This document shows positions 48,567 through 56,347 of a stretch of DNA of 64,000 bases, in pieces (position 1 is the stretch's first letter; every line of letters begins with the position of its first letter). The notes beneath the pieces were generated by a model that was not told the origin of the DNA, did no database searches, and saw only the letters and a list, made by a program, of their open reading frames with translations. The position numbers and the translations under genes are program-made. The stretch is from Streptomyces capillispiralis (GTDB lineage Bacteria > Actinomycetota > Actinomycetes > Streptomycetales > Streptomycetaceae), in contig NZ_VIWV01000001.1 of NCBI RefSeq assembly GCF_007829875.1, forward strand, positions 4,434,501 to 4,498,500. The letters run 5' to 3'.

Positions 48567-51155
48567 ATGACGACTTCCGCGACCCACGGAACCGGCGGCC
48601 CGACCGAGAACTCCCTGCGACGTGCCCTGAAACGTGCCCGGGACGGCGTCTCCCTGGACGTCTCCGAGGCGGCGGTGCTGCTCCAGGCGCGCGGTGAGCA
48701 CCTTCAGGACCTGTCCGCCTCGGCCGCCCGGGTCAGGGACGCGGGGCTCGAGGCGGCGGGCCGGCCCGGTGTCATCACGTACTCGAAGAGCGTCTTCGTC
48801 CCGCTGACCCGGCTGTGCCGGGACAAGTGCCACTACTGCACGTTCGTCACCGTGCCCGGCAAGCTGCGCCGCGCCGGGCACGGGATGTTCATGTCGCCGG
48901 ACGAGGTGCTGGACATCGCCCGCAGGGGCGCCGCCGCCGGCTGCAAGGAAGCCCTCATCACCCTCGGCGACAAGCCCGAGGACCGCTGGCCCGAGGCGCG
49001 CGAATGGCTCGACGCGCACGGCTACGACGACACGATCGCCTACGTCCGCGCGATCTCCATCCGGATCCTGGAGGAGACGGGACTCCTCCCGCACCTCAAC
49101 CCGGGCGTCCTGACCTGGACCGACTTCCAGCGCCTCAAGCCGGTCGCGCCGTCCATGGGCATGATGCTGGAGACCACCGCGACCCGTCTGTGGTCCGAGC
49201 CGGGCGGCCCCCACCACGGCTCCCCGGACAAGGAACCCGCCGTGCGCCTGCGGGTCCTGGAGGACGCGGGCCGCTCCTCCGTCCCCTTCACCTCCGGCCT
49301 CCTCATCGGCATCGGCGAGACCTACGAGGAGCGCGCCGAGTCGCTGTTCGCCCTCCGGAAGATCTCCCGCGCCCACCACGGCATCCAGGAACTGATCATC
49401 CAGAACTTCCGCGCCAAGCCGGACACCGCGATGCGCGGCATGCCGGACGCGGAACTCGACGACCTGGTCGCCACGGTCGCCGTCGCCCGGCACGTCCTCG
49501 GCCCGTCCGCCTGCCTCCAGGCCCCGCCGAACCTGGTCGACGCCGAGTACGGGCGGCTGATCGCGGCCGGCATCGACGACTGGGGCGGGGTCTCCCCGCT
49601 CACCATCGACCACGTCAACCCCGAGCGCCCCTGGCCGCGGATCGACGAACTCGCCGAGAAGTCCCGCGCCGCCGGCTTCGAGCTGCGTGAACGCCTCTGC
49701 GTCTACCCGGAGTTCGTCCGGCGCGGCGAACCCTGGCTGGACCCGCGGCTGCGCCCGCACGTCGCCGCCCTCGCCGACCCCGACACCGGCCTCGCCCGCC
49801 CCGGCGCCCTCCCGGAGGGCCTGCCCTGGCAGGAGCCGGACGAGGCGTTCACCGCGAGCGGCCGCACCGACCTGCACCGCACCATCGACACCGAGGGCCG
49901 CACCGGCGACCGCCGCGACGACTTCGACGAGGTCTACGGCGACTGGGACGCCCTGCGCGAGGCCGCCGCCCCCGGCATGGTCCCCGAGCGCATCGACACC
50001 GACGTCCGCGAGGCCCTGCGCACGGCGGCCGACGACCCGACGAGGCTCACCGACGCCGAGGCCCTCGCCCTGCTGCACGCCGACGGCCCGGCGCTGGACG
50101 CCCTGTGCCGGATCGCGGACGACGTCCGCAAGGCGGCGGTGGGCGACGACGTCACCTACATCGTCACCCGCAACATCAACTTCACCAACGTCTGCTACAC
50201 CGGCTGCCGCTTCTGCGCCTTCGCCCAGCGCCGCACCGACGCCGACGCCTACACGCTCTCCCTGGACCAGGTCGCCGACCGCGCCCAGCAGGCGTGGGAC
50301 GTGGGCGCGGTGGAGGTCTGCATGCAGGGCGGCATCCACCCGGACCTGCCCGGCACCGCCTACTTCGACATCGCGCGGGCGGTGAAGGAACGCGTCCCCG
50401 GCATGCACGTGCATGCCTTCTCCCCGATGGAGGTCGTCAACGGCGCGACCCGCACCGGCCTGTCCATCCGCGAGTGGCTGACGGCGGCCAAGGAGGCGGG
50501 CCTGGACACCATCCCCGGCACGGCGGCGGAGATCCTCGACGACGAGGTCCGCTGGATCCTGACCAAGGGCAAACTCCCGGCGGCCACCTGGACCGAGGTG
50601 GTGACGACCGCCCACGAGCTGGGCATCCGCTCCTCCTCGACGATGATGTACGGCCACGTCGACCAGCCCCGCCACTGGCTGGGGCACCTCAGGACGCTGG
50701 CCGGCATCCAGCAGCGGACGGGCGGCTTCACGGAGTTCGTCACCCTCCCCTTCGTGCACACCAACGCCCCCGTCTACCTGGCCGGCATCGCCCGCCCCGG
50801 CCCGACGGTCCGCGACAACCGCGCGGTCACGGCGATGGCCCGGCTGCTGCTGCACCCGCACATCCCCAACATCCAGACGAGCTGGGTGAAACTGGGCACG
50901 GAGGGCGCGGCCGAAATGCTGCGCTCCGGCGCGAACGACCTCGGCGGCACGCTGATGGAGGAGACGATCTCCCGCATGGCGGGCTCCTCCTACGGCTCCT
51001 ACAAGTCCGTCAAGGACCTCGTCGCGGTGGCGGAGGCGGCCGGCCGGCCGGCGAAACCCCGTACCACCCTCTACGGCGAGGTCCCCGAGGAGCGCCGCCG
51101 CACGGCGGAGGCATCGGACGGGCACCTGCCGGACCTGCTGCCGGTGCTGGACTGA
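48567..51155 (+). CDS. fbiC: 7,8-didemethyl-8-hydroxy-5-deazariboflavin (FO) synthase FbiC
   Basis: The 862-residue bifunctional enzyme joins a CofG-like and a CofH-like radical SAM half, making the deazaflavin chromophore of F420 from tyrosine and a flavin precursor. The two CxxxCxxC clusters are CRDKCHYC (Cys84, 88, 91) and CYTGCRFC (Cys543, 547, 550). Full length agrees with the fused actinobacterial form. TATGCT at 48555-48560 is a good -10 exactly 6 bases before the ATG, so the message may be leaderless. A 21-bp tandem repeat begins directly after the stop. Confidence 0.97.
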   Translation: MTTSATHGTGGPTENSLRRALKRARDGVSLDVSEAAVLLQARGEHLQDLSASAARVRDAGLEAAGRPGVITYSKSVFVPLTRLCRDKCHYCTFVTVPGKLRRAGHGMFMSPDEVLDIARRGAAAGCKEALITLGDKPEDRWPEAREWLDAHGYDDTIAYVRAISIRILEETGLLPHLNPGVLTWTDFQRLKPVAPSMGMMLETTATRLWSEPGGPHHGSPDKEPAVRLRVLEDAGRSSVPFTSGLLIGIGETYEERAESLFALRKISRAHHGIQELIIQNFRAKPDTAMRGMPDAELDDLVATVAVARHVLGPSACLQAPPNLVDAEYGRLIAAGIDDWGGVSPLTIDHVNPERPWPRIDELAEKSRAAGFELRERLCVYPEFVRRGEPWLDPRLRPHVAALADPDTGLARPGALPEGLPWQEPDEAFTASGRTDLHRTIDTEGRTGDRRDDFDEVYGDWDALREAAAPGMVPERIDTDVREALRTAADDPTRLTDAEALALLHADGPALDALCRIADDVRKAAVGDDVTYIVTRNINFTNVCYTGCRFCAFAQRRTDADAYTLSLDQVADRAQQAWDVGAVEVCMQGGIHPDLPGTAYFDIARAVKERVPGMHVHAFSPMEVVNGATRTGLSIREWLTAAKEAGLDTIPGTAAEILDDEVRWILTKGKLPAATWTEVVTTAHELGIRSSSTMMYGHVDQPRHWLGHLRTLAGIQQRTGGFTEFVTLPFVHTNAPVYLAGIARPGPTVRDNRAVTAMARLLLHPHIPNIQTSWVKLGTEGAAEMLRSGANDLGGTLMEETISRMAGSSYGSYKSVKDLVAVAEAAGRPAKPRTTLYGEVPEERRRTAEASDGHLPDLLPVLD

Positions 51156-51231
51156 GACGGGCGGGGCGGGGGCCGGGACGGGCGGCGCGGGCGCAGGGAC
51201 GGGCAGGGCGGGGGCCGGGACGGGCAGTAGG
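51156..51231. repeat. 21-bp tandem repeat, three full copies plus a partial, after fbiC
   Basis: Units begin at 51156, 51177, 51198 and 51219 with GACGGGC. The first and third are nearly identical (GACGGGCGGGGCGGGGGCC type) and the second is diverged. The repeat starts at the base following the fbiC stop codon. Confidence 0.85.
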
Positions 51232-51300
51232 ATGATCCGACCCGCGTTCCATGGGGATCCGTAGCTTCCATGGGGACCGTAGCTGAGGAGATGCGTACCG

Positions 51301-51867
51301 GTGTCTGCCCGTCTTCCTTCGTGGGCCTGGGTGACCGGGCTGACCACGGGGGCGATAGCCGTGGTGGCCGTGCTTGCCGTCCAGGCGGACCAGGGGACGA
51401 AGCCCACCGCCGCCACCAGCCGGCCCAGCCCGTCGGCGACGGCGGACGCGAAGCCGTCCGCGAAGCCGGAGGAGGAGAAGCCGGTGGCCGTACCGGCGGA
51501 ATCGGGCACCGGCCGCCGGATCGTCTACTCCCTCGGCCAGAAGCGCGTGTGGCTGGTCGACGCCAGCGACGCGCCCCGCCACTCCTTCACGGTCTGGCCG
51601 GGAACGGTCTCCCCGGACCCCGGCACGTACACGATCGGCGAGCGCACCGAGGCCACCACCGGCAGCGACGGCGTCCCGGTCGAGCACATCATGTACTTCA
51701 CCCAGAAGTCCGGTGTCTTCGTCGCCTTCTCCAACGCGGTGGACGGATCCTCGCCCTCGCCCGCGGACCCGGGCGCGCGGACCGGCGGCATCCGCGTCAC
51801 CAAGACCGACGGCCGCGCCCTGTGGACCTTCGGCACGGCGGGCACCCCGGTCAGCGTCGTGGAGTAG
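51301..51867 (+). CDS. Membrane-anchored L,D-transpeptidase-like (YkuD-fold) protein without catalytic Cys
   Basis: The 188-residue protein has an N-terminal anchor (WVTGLTTGAIAVVAVLAVQA), a Ser/Pro/Lys-rich linker (about 30-68) and a YkuD-like domain (RIVYSLGQKRVWLVDASDAP, then FTVWPGTVSPDPGTYTIGER). The region that in active enzymes reads SxGCIR is GARTGGIRVTKTDGRALW, with Gly in place of the catalytic Cys, and no upstream HG motif is seen. It therefore should not cross-link peptidoglycan and may bind it instead. The GTG at 51301 follows GAGGAGATGCG. Confidence 0.72.
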   Translation: MSARLPSWAWVTGLTTGAIAVVAVLAVQADQGTKPTAATSRPSPSATADAKPSAKPEEEKPVAVPAESGTGRRIVYSLGQKRVWLVDASDAPRHSFTVWPGTVSPDPGTYTIGERTEATTGSDGVPVEHIMYFTQKSGVFVAFSNAVDGSSPSPADPGARTGGIRVTKTDGRALWTFGTAGTPVSVVE

Positions 51868-51927
51868 GCGTCCGCGCCCCTTCGGGCCTTGCCGGCCACC
51901 GCGTGAGCGGGCCGGTGGTCCCCGGGC

Positions 51928-51987
51928 GGCGGCCCCTCAGTCGGTCCCGGACCTCTCGGCGGCCCCTCAGTCGGTCCCGGACCTCTC
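51928..51987. repeat. Perfect 30-bp tandem duplication across the DUF2165 stop codon
   Basis: 51928-51957 and 51958-51987 are identical. On the gene strand each unit encodes ERSGTD and a TGA, so the last six codons and the stop of the DUF2165 gene are duplicated in its 3' flank. The absence of any difference suggests a recent event. Confidence 0.95.
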
Positions 51988-52476
51988 GACGGCCCCCGGC
52001 AGGTGGTTGACCAGCAGCACCACGCCACTGAAGACGAACACCCTCAGGGCCGCGTCCAGGCCGTTCCAGTCCTCCGACTGCCACATCGCGAACCACTCGC
52101 CGCCGATCGCCATGAAACCGGCGCCGAAGAGGAGCATGGTCATCAGCAGGCCGTAGGTGGAGAAGCGCCGGGCGCGCGCCCCGTCGCCGCGGGCCCACAG
52201 CCAGGTGCCGTAGACCAGCACCAGCGCGGCGGCCGTCTCCCAGGCGATGATCGCCACGTACGCGGCGTCCTGCACGCCCTCGTCGGTGATCGCCCGCCAC
52301 ATCAGGTCGTCGTCCTTGAACGTGGTGTCCATGGCCAGGACGTGCCGGACGAAGTCCTGGTTCGTGCCGAAGTCCGTGATGTTCCCGAAGGCGACGAGCG
52401 CCATGTACAGGGCGACGGAAGCGGTGAGGAGCGTGGCGGTGAGAGGGAGCGCGCCGCGCGGTGTGGTGGTGGCCAT
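51967..52476 (-). CDS. DUF2165 family small integral membrane protein
   Basis: The 169-residue protein has four membrane segments (LPLTATLLTASVALYMALVA, AAYVAIIAWETAAALVLVYG, YGLLMTMLLFGAGFMAIGGE, and ALRVFVFSGVVLLVNHLPG) and the extramembrane NITDFGTNQDFVRHVLAMDT typical of DUF2165. Function is unknown. The ATG at 52476 is used, with GGAAC upstream. It is divergent from the STAND-TPR ATPase gene by 93 bp. Its stop lies in a 30-bp duplication. Confidence 0.85.
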   Translation of the reverse strand: MATTTPRGALPLTATLLTASVALYMALVAFGNITDFGTNQDFVRHVLAMDTTFKDDDLMWRAITDEGVQDAAYVAIIAWETAAALVLVYGTWLWARGDGARARRFSTYGLLMTMLLFGAGFMAIGGEWFAMWQSEDWNGLDAALRVFVFSGVVLLVNHLPGAVERSGTD

Positions 52477-52569
52477 GGCGGTTCCTTTCCCCGTGCGGCG
52501 GCCCCTGTCCCGTACGTGTTTGAGCCAGAATGGTGCGCGTCGGGGATCCGGGGGCGAGGGGACGTACGC

Positions 52570-55062
52570 GTGGCGCAGGCACGGCCGACGATGCAGCAGC
52601 TCGTCCAGCGGCGCAGACGTGACGGGCTGGTGGCCCGCACCGCCGAACGCGAGTTGTTCCGGGGGAGCTTCGACACCCCGCCCGAGGACGAGGAGCACCG
52701 CTTCCTGTTCCACGTGCACGGCAACGCGGGCGTCGGGAAGACCTTCCTGCTCCGCGATTTCGAGCGGATCGCCCGTGAGCGGGGCGCGTTGACGGCGTAC
52801 GTCGACGAGAGCGCGCACAGCGTGCCCGAGGTCCTGGCGGAGCTGTGCCGGCAAGTCGCCGCCCAGGGCCACCGGTTCAAGGAACTGGACAGGCTTCTGG
52901 CCACCCACCGGGAGCGGCTCCACGAGGCGGAGGCTGCCGCGCTCGCCGCACTGGACCCGGAGCCGGCGGGCGGCCCGTCGGCGGGCAGCATGGCGGTCGC
53001 CCGGGCGGGACTGGCCGGGCTCGGCCTGATCCCCGGCGCGGGCGCCTTCGCCGGCGTCCTCGACCCCGCGCACGTCGCCCAGGGCGCCGACCGGCTGCGC
53101 GCCGTCCTCGGCGCGCGCTTCCGCAGCCACGAGGACGTACAGCTCGTCCTCTCCCCGGAGAGCGTCCTCACCCCGGTGCTGACCAAGGAGATCACCGACG
53201 CCGCGTCCTCGGTGCCGTGGATCGTCCTGTTCTTCGACACCTACGAGCGGACCGGTGCCTTCCTCGACGGCTGGCTGCACGACGTGATGACGACCGACCG
53301 CCACGGCGCCCTGCCCGCCACCGTGGTCGTCGTCACCGCCGGCCGGCACCCCCTCGACACCGCCCACTGGGGCGGTTTCGGGGACTTCACGGCCGCCCTG
53401 CCGCTCCAGCCGTTCACCGAAGGGGAGACGCGCGGTCTGCTCGCGGACCGGGGCGTCACGGCGGAGCCGGTCGTCACCGAGGTGCTGCGGCTCACCGGCG
53501 GACTCCCCGTCCTGGTCTCCACCCTCGCCGCGACCCGCCCCGCCGGCCCCGACGACGTGCACGACCCGAGCGCGACGGCGGTGGACCGGTTCCTGAAGTG
53601 GGAGCCGGACCCGGTCCGCAGGTCCGCCGCCCTCGCGGGCGCCCTGCCGCGCCTGCTGGACGCGGACGTCTTCCGGGCGGTGGCCGACGGCGACCCGGAA
53701 CAGCTCGACGAGCTGTACGGGTGGCTGACCACGCTGCCGTTCGCCGACGAACGGGCGGGGCGGCTGCGCTACCACGACGTCGTCCGCGCCCCGATGCTGC
53801 GACTCCAGCGCAGGCGCTCCCCGCGCGGCTGGGCGGAGCGCCAGCGACGGCTGGCGGACCGGTTCCGGGCGTGGCGCGAGGAGGCGGAGACCGGGCGGGA
53901 CGCCGGGCGGCTGTGGGCGGACGAGGAGTGGCGCGAACTGCGGCTCGCCGAGTCCTACCACCTGCTGTGCGCGGGCGACCGGGAGGCGCCGTCCATGGTG
54001 CTGCGGGGCCTCGTGGACGTCTGCGACCAGGGGGAGTCCGTCGCGGGCCGGTGGCTGGACGTCCTGGAGGAGGCCGGGCGGGACGCCGAGCTGCGCACCG
54101 TGGCCGCGTGGGGACGGCAGCTGTCGCGGGCGCTCGCCGACGGCGGCACCGAGGCCGTACTGGACCGGCTGCTGACCGATTCCGGGTTCGGGGCGGTCGT
54201 GGTGGACGCGCTCGGCTCGACGAACGTCACCCGCCCGCCGGGCGGCCCGGCCGACTGGGGGACCCCGGTACCGGGCGCCGCGAGGGAGCGGCACGCCGAG
54301 GAGCGGCGGGTCGCGGACCGGGACGCCGACGACCGGGACGCGGAGGGTCCGTACGCCGCCGGCCCCGGCCGGGGCGTCGCGCTGGCCCCCGGGACCGCGG
54401 CGCGGGTGTACCGCGGCCGGGCGGTGTCCCGGGCCGTGCGCGGCGACTACCGGGCCGCCCTCACCGACCTGGACCGGGCCCTGACCCTGACCCCGGACGA
54501 CGCCCGCTCCCGCGCCCTGCGCGGTGAGTACCTGCGCATCCTCCGGCGCCACGACGACGCCGTACGGGACCTGGAGCGGGCCGTGGCCCTCGATCCCGCC
54601 CACGACTACGCCTGGGCCTCCCTCGGCGCCACCCGCCTCGCCCTCGGCGACCCCGCCGCCGCGCTCGCCGCCCTCGACCGGGCGCTCGCCCTCACGCCGG
54701 ACTACCCCTGGGCGCTGATCCGCCGGGCCCGGGTGCGCCGGGAGCTGGGTGAGTCCGAGGGCCGGCTGGCCGACCTGGACCGGGCCGTCACCCTGCAGCC
54801 CGACTCCCCGTGGGCCCACTGCGAACGCGGGGACGCCCTGCGTGCCGCCGGCCGCGACGAGGAGGCCCTCGCCGCCTACGACCGCGCCCTGGGCCTGGAC
54901 CCCGGCTACGCGTCGGCGTACGCGAGCCGGGGCGTCACCCGCTTCCACCTGGGCCGCCCCGCGGACGCCCTGGCCGACCTGGACCGCGCCCTGGAACTGA
55001 ACCCGTCGTACGCGTGGGCGCGCGCCCAGCGGGACGAGGTCGTACGCCACCGGGACGGCTGA
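52570..55062 (+). CDS. STAND-type P-loop ATPase with C-terminal TPR array
   Basis: The 830-residue protein starts with MQQLVQRRRRDGLVARTAER-like sequence (after GTG at 52570). Walker A is FHVHGNAGVGKTFLLRDFER near residue 50 and the Walker B-like VPWIVLFFDTYERTG near 217. A winged-helix/sensor part follows to about 480. Five or so canonical TPRs end the protein (for example DYRAALTDLDRALTLTPDDA, YASAYASRGVTRFHLGRPAD). STAND proteins are signal-dependent oligomerising switches used in regulation, death or defence. No effector domain is visible, so output may depend on a neighbour such as the ADP-ribosylglycohydrolase-like protein. Confidence 0.8.
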   Translation: MAQARPTMQQLVQRRRRDGLVARTAERELFRGSFDTPPEDEEHRFLFHVHGNAGVGKTFLLRDFERIARERGALTAYVDESAHSVPEVLAELCRQVAAQGHRFKELDRLLATHRERLHEAEAAALAALDPEPAGGPSAGSMAVARAGLAGLGLIPGAGAFAGVLDPAHVAQGADRLRAVLGARFRSHEDVQLVLSPESVLTPVLTKEITDAASSVPWIVLFFDTYERTGAFLDGWLHDVMTTDRHGALPATVVVVTAGRHPLDTAHWGGFGDFTAALPLQPFTEGETRGLLADRGVTAEPVVTEVLRLTGGLPVLVSTLAATRPAGPDDVHDPSATAVDRFLKWEPDPVRRSAALAGALPRLLDADVFRAVADGDPEQLDELYGWLTTLPFADERAGRLRYHDVVRAPMLRLQRRRSPRGWAERQRRLADRFRAWREEAETGRDAGRLWADEEWRELRLAESYHLLCAGDREAPSMVLRGLVDVCDQGESVAGRWLDVLEEAGRDAELRTVAAWGRQLSRALADGGTEAVLDRLLTDSGFGAVVVDALGSTNVTRPPGGPADWGTPVPGAARERHAEERRVADRDADDRDAEGPYAAGPGRGVALAPGTAARVYRGRAVSRAVRGDYRAALTDLDRALTLTPDDARSRALRGEYLRILRRHDDAVRDLERAVALDPAHDYAWASLGATRLALGDPAAALAALDRALALTPDYPWALIRRARVRRELGESEGRLADLDRAVTLQPDSPWAHCERGDALRAAGRDEEALAAYDRALGLDPGYASAYASRGVTRFHLGRPADALADLDRALELNPSYAWARAQRDEVVRHRDG

Positions 55063-55136
55063 TACCGGCCCCTTCCGCTCACTCGGGTCACACTCCGCAT
55101 ACCGTTCCGCCCCCTGAACCGGCCGCCCCGTTCGAT

Positions 55137-55142
55137 TAGGGT
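55137..55142 (+). promoter_or_regulatory. TAGGGT -10 element upstream of the ADP-ribosylglycohydrolase-like gene
   Basis: A TAGGGT hexamer in an AT-richer patch (GTTCGATTAGGGT) would start transcription near 55149. That lies downstream of the GTG at 55141, so the GTG at 55183 is preferred as the translation start. The -35 is poor. Confidence 0.4.
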
Positions 55143-55182
55143 GCTGGGCGTCGTACGTACGGACGGTGCCTGGGAGGACTGG

Positions 55183-56319
55183 GTGGCTGGTACTGCCGGG
55201 CCCGTGTGGGGCCGCCGTGAACAGCAGGACTTCCGCAGCCGCGTGCGCGGGACGTTGCTGGGGGTGGCCCTCGGGGACGCGCTGGGCGCGCCCGTGGACG
55301 GGGTGGGGATCGACGGGATACGGGCGGCGCACGGCGCGGAGGGCGTCACCGACCTCGCCCCCGCCTACGGGCGGCGCGGTGCCGTCACGCACCACACCCA
55401 GCTCACCCTCTTCTCCGTGGACGGACTGATCCGGGCCCAGGTGCGGCGCGACACCGGCGCCTGGCACCCGCCGACCGACCTGCACCGGGCCTATCTGCGC
55501 TGGGCCACCACCCAGCGCGACTGGGGCCCGGACGAGCGGCGCAAGGAGGACGGGTGGCTGGCCCGGGAGGAGTGGCTGTACGCCCGCCGGGACCCGGCCC
55601 GCGCCCTGCTGCTCGGCCTCGGTGACGAGACGATGGGGACGCCGGCGGCGCCCAAGAACCCCGGAGCGGCCGGTCCCGAGGCCGCCGCGCGGTCCGCCCC
55701 GTTCGGGCTGCTCGTCGGCTGGGAGCCGCAGCTCGTCGCCCAGCTCGCGGTGGAGTGCGCGGCGCAGACCCACGGCCACCCGGTCGCCTGCCTCGCGGCG
55801 GGCGCGTACGCCGTGATCGTGCACGCGCTGGCCCGGGGCGAGAGCCTGGACACGGCGGTGCAGCGGGCGCTCGCGCTGCTGGCCGCGCGGCCGGGGCACG
55901 AGCCGGTGTCGGACGCCCTGCAACGCGCGCTGGGCGCCGTGCGGCAGGGGATGCCCGGCCCGGACCGGGTGACGGAGCTGGTGGGGAACGCCACCGCCGA
56001 CGGACTGCTCGCCGCCGCCGTGTACTGCGCGCTGGTGGGGGAGGACGTACGGCACGGGCTGTGCCTGGCGGTGAACCACGACGGGCCCAGTGCCGCGGCC
56101 GGTGCGCTGACCGGCGGGCTGCTCGGGGCCCTGCACGGCGAGACGGCCCTCCCGCCGGCCTGGCTGGCCGAGCTGGAGGGCCGTCCCACACTGCTGGAAC
56201 TCGCCGACGACTTCGCCATGGAGATGACCCAGGGGCCCGCGCTGCACGGGCCCGCGGGCTCGTCCGCGGCCTGGCTGGCGCGCTACCCGCGCGGCATCCC
56301 GGCGTCGCTGGACGCGTAG
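55183..56319 (+). CDS. ADP-ribosylglycohydrolase-fold protein with both metal-binding motifs altered
   Basis: The 378-residue protein is recognisable from RVRGTLLGVALGDALGAPVD near residue 25. Active members carry TDDTQMTL and a later NHSGDSDSTGAI-type motif that bind two Mg2+ ions. Here they read THHTQLTL (55388-55411) and NHDGPSAAAGAL, so every key Asp is replaced except one. Hydrolysis of ADP-ribose bonds is therefore doubtful, and a binding role is more likely. GTG at 55183 has GGGAGGA 7 bases upstream; GTG 55141 is less likely. It follows the STAND-TPR gene with its own promoter. Confidence 0.82.
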   Translation: MAGTAGPVWGRREQQDFRSRVRGTLLGVALGDALGAPVDGVGIDGIRAAHGAEGVTDLAPAYGRRGAVTHHTQLTLFSVDGLIRAQVRRDTGAWHPPTDLHRAYLRWATTQRDWGPDERRKEDGWLAREEWLYARRDPARALLLGLGDETMGTPAAPKNPGAAGPEAAARSAPFGLLVGWEPQLVAQLAVECAAQTHGHPVACLAAGAYAVIVHALARGESLDTAVQRALALLAARPGHEPVSDALQRALGAVRQGMPGPDRVTELVGNATADGLLAAAVYCALVGEDVRHGLCLAVNHDGPSAAAGALTGGLLGALHGETALPPAWLAELEGRPTLLELADDFAMEMTQGPALHGPAGSSAAWLARYPRGIPASLDA

Positions 56320-56343
56320 TCCACCGCGAGGCCCCCCGGTGGA
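56320..56343. terminator. Weak hairpin between converging genes
   Basis: TCCACCG (56320-56326) pairs with CGGTGGA (56337-56343) across a 10-nt loop, between the stops of the ADP-ribosylglycohydrolase-like and symporter genes. Confidence 0.4.
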
Positions 56344-56347
56344 GGCC

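Noticed and set aside
52003..52569. In-frame extension upstream of the STAND ATPase start
   Set aside because: It runs antisense through the DUF2165 gene. Family-like sequence begins only at about 52570, where a GTG is available.
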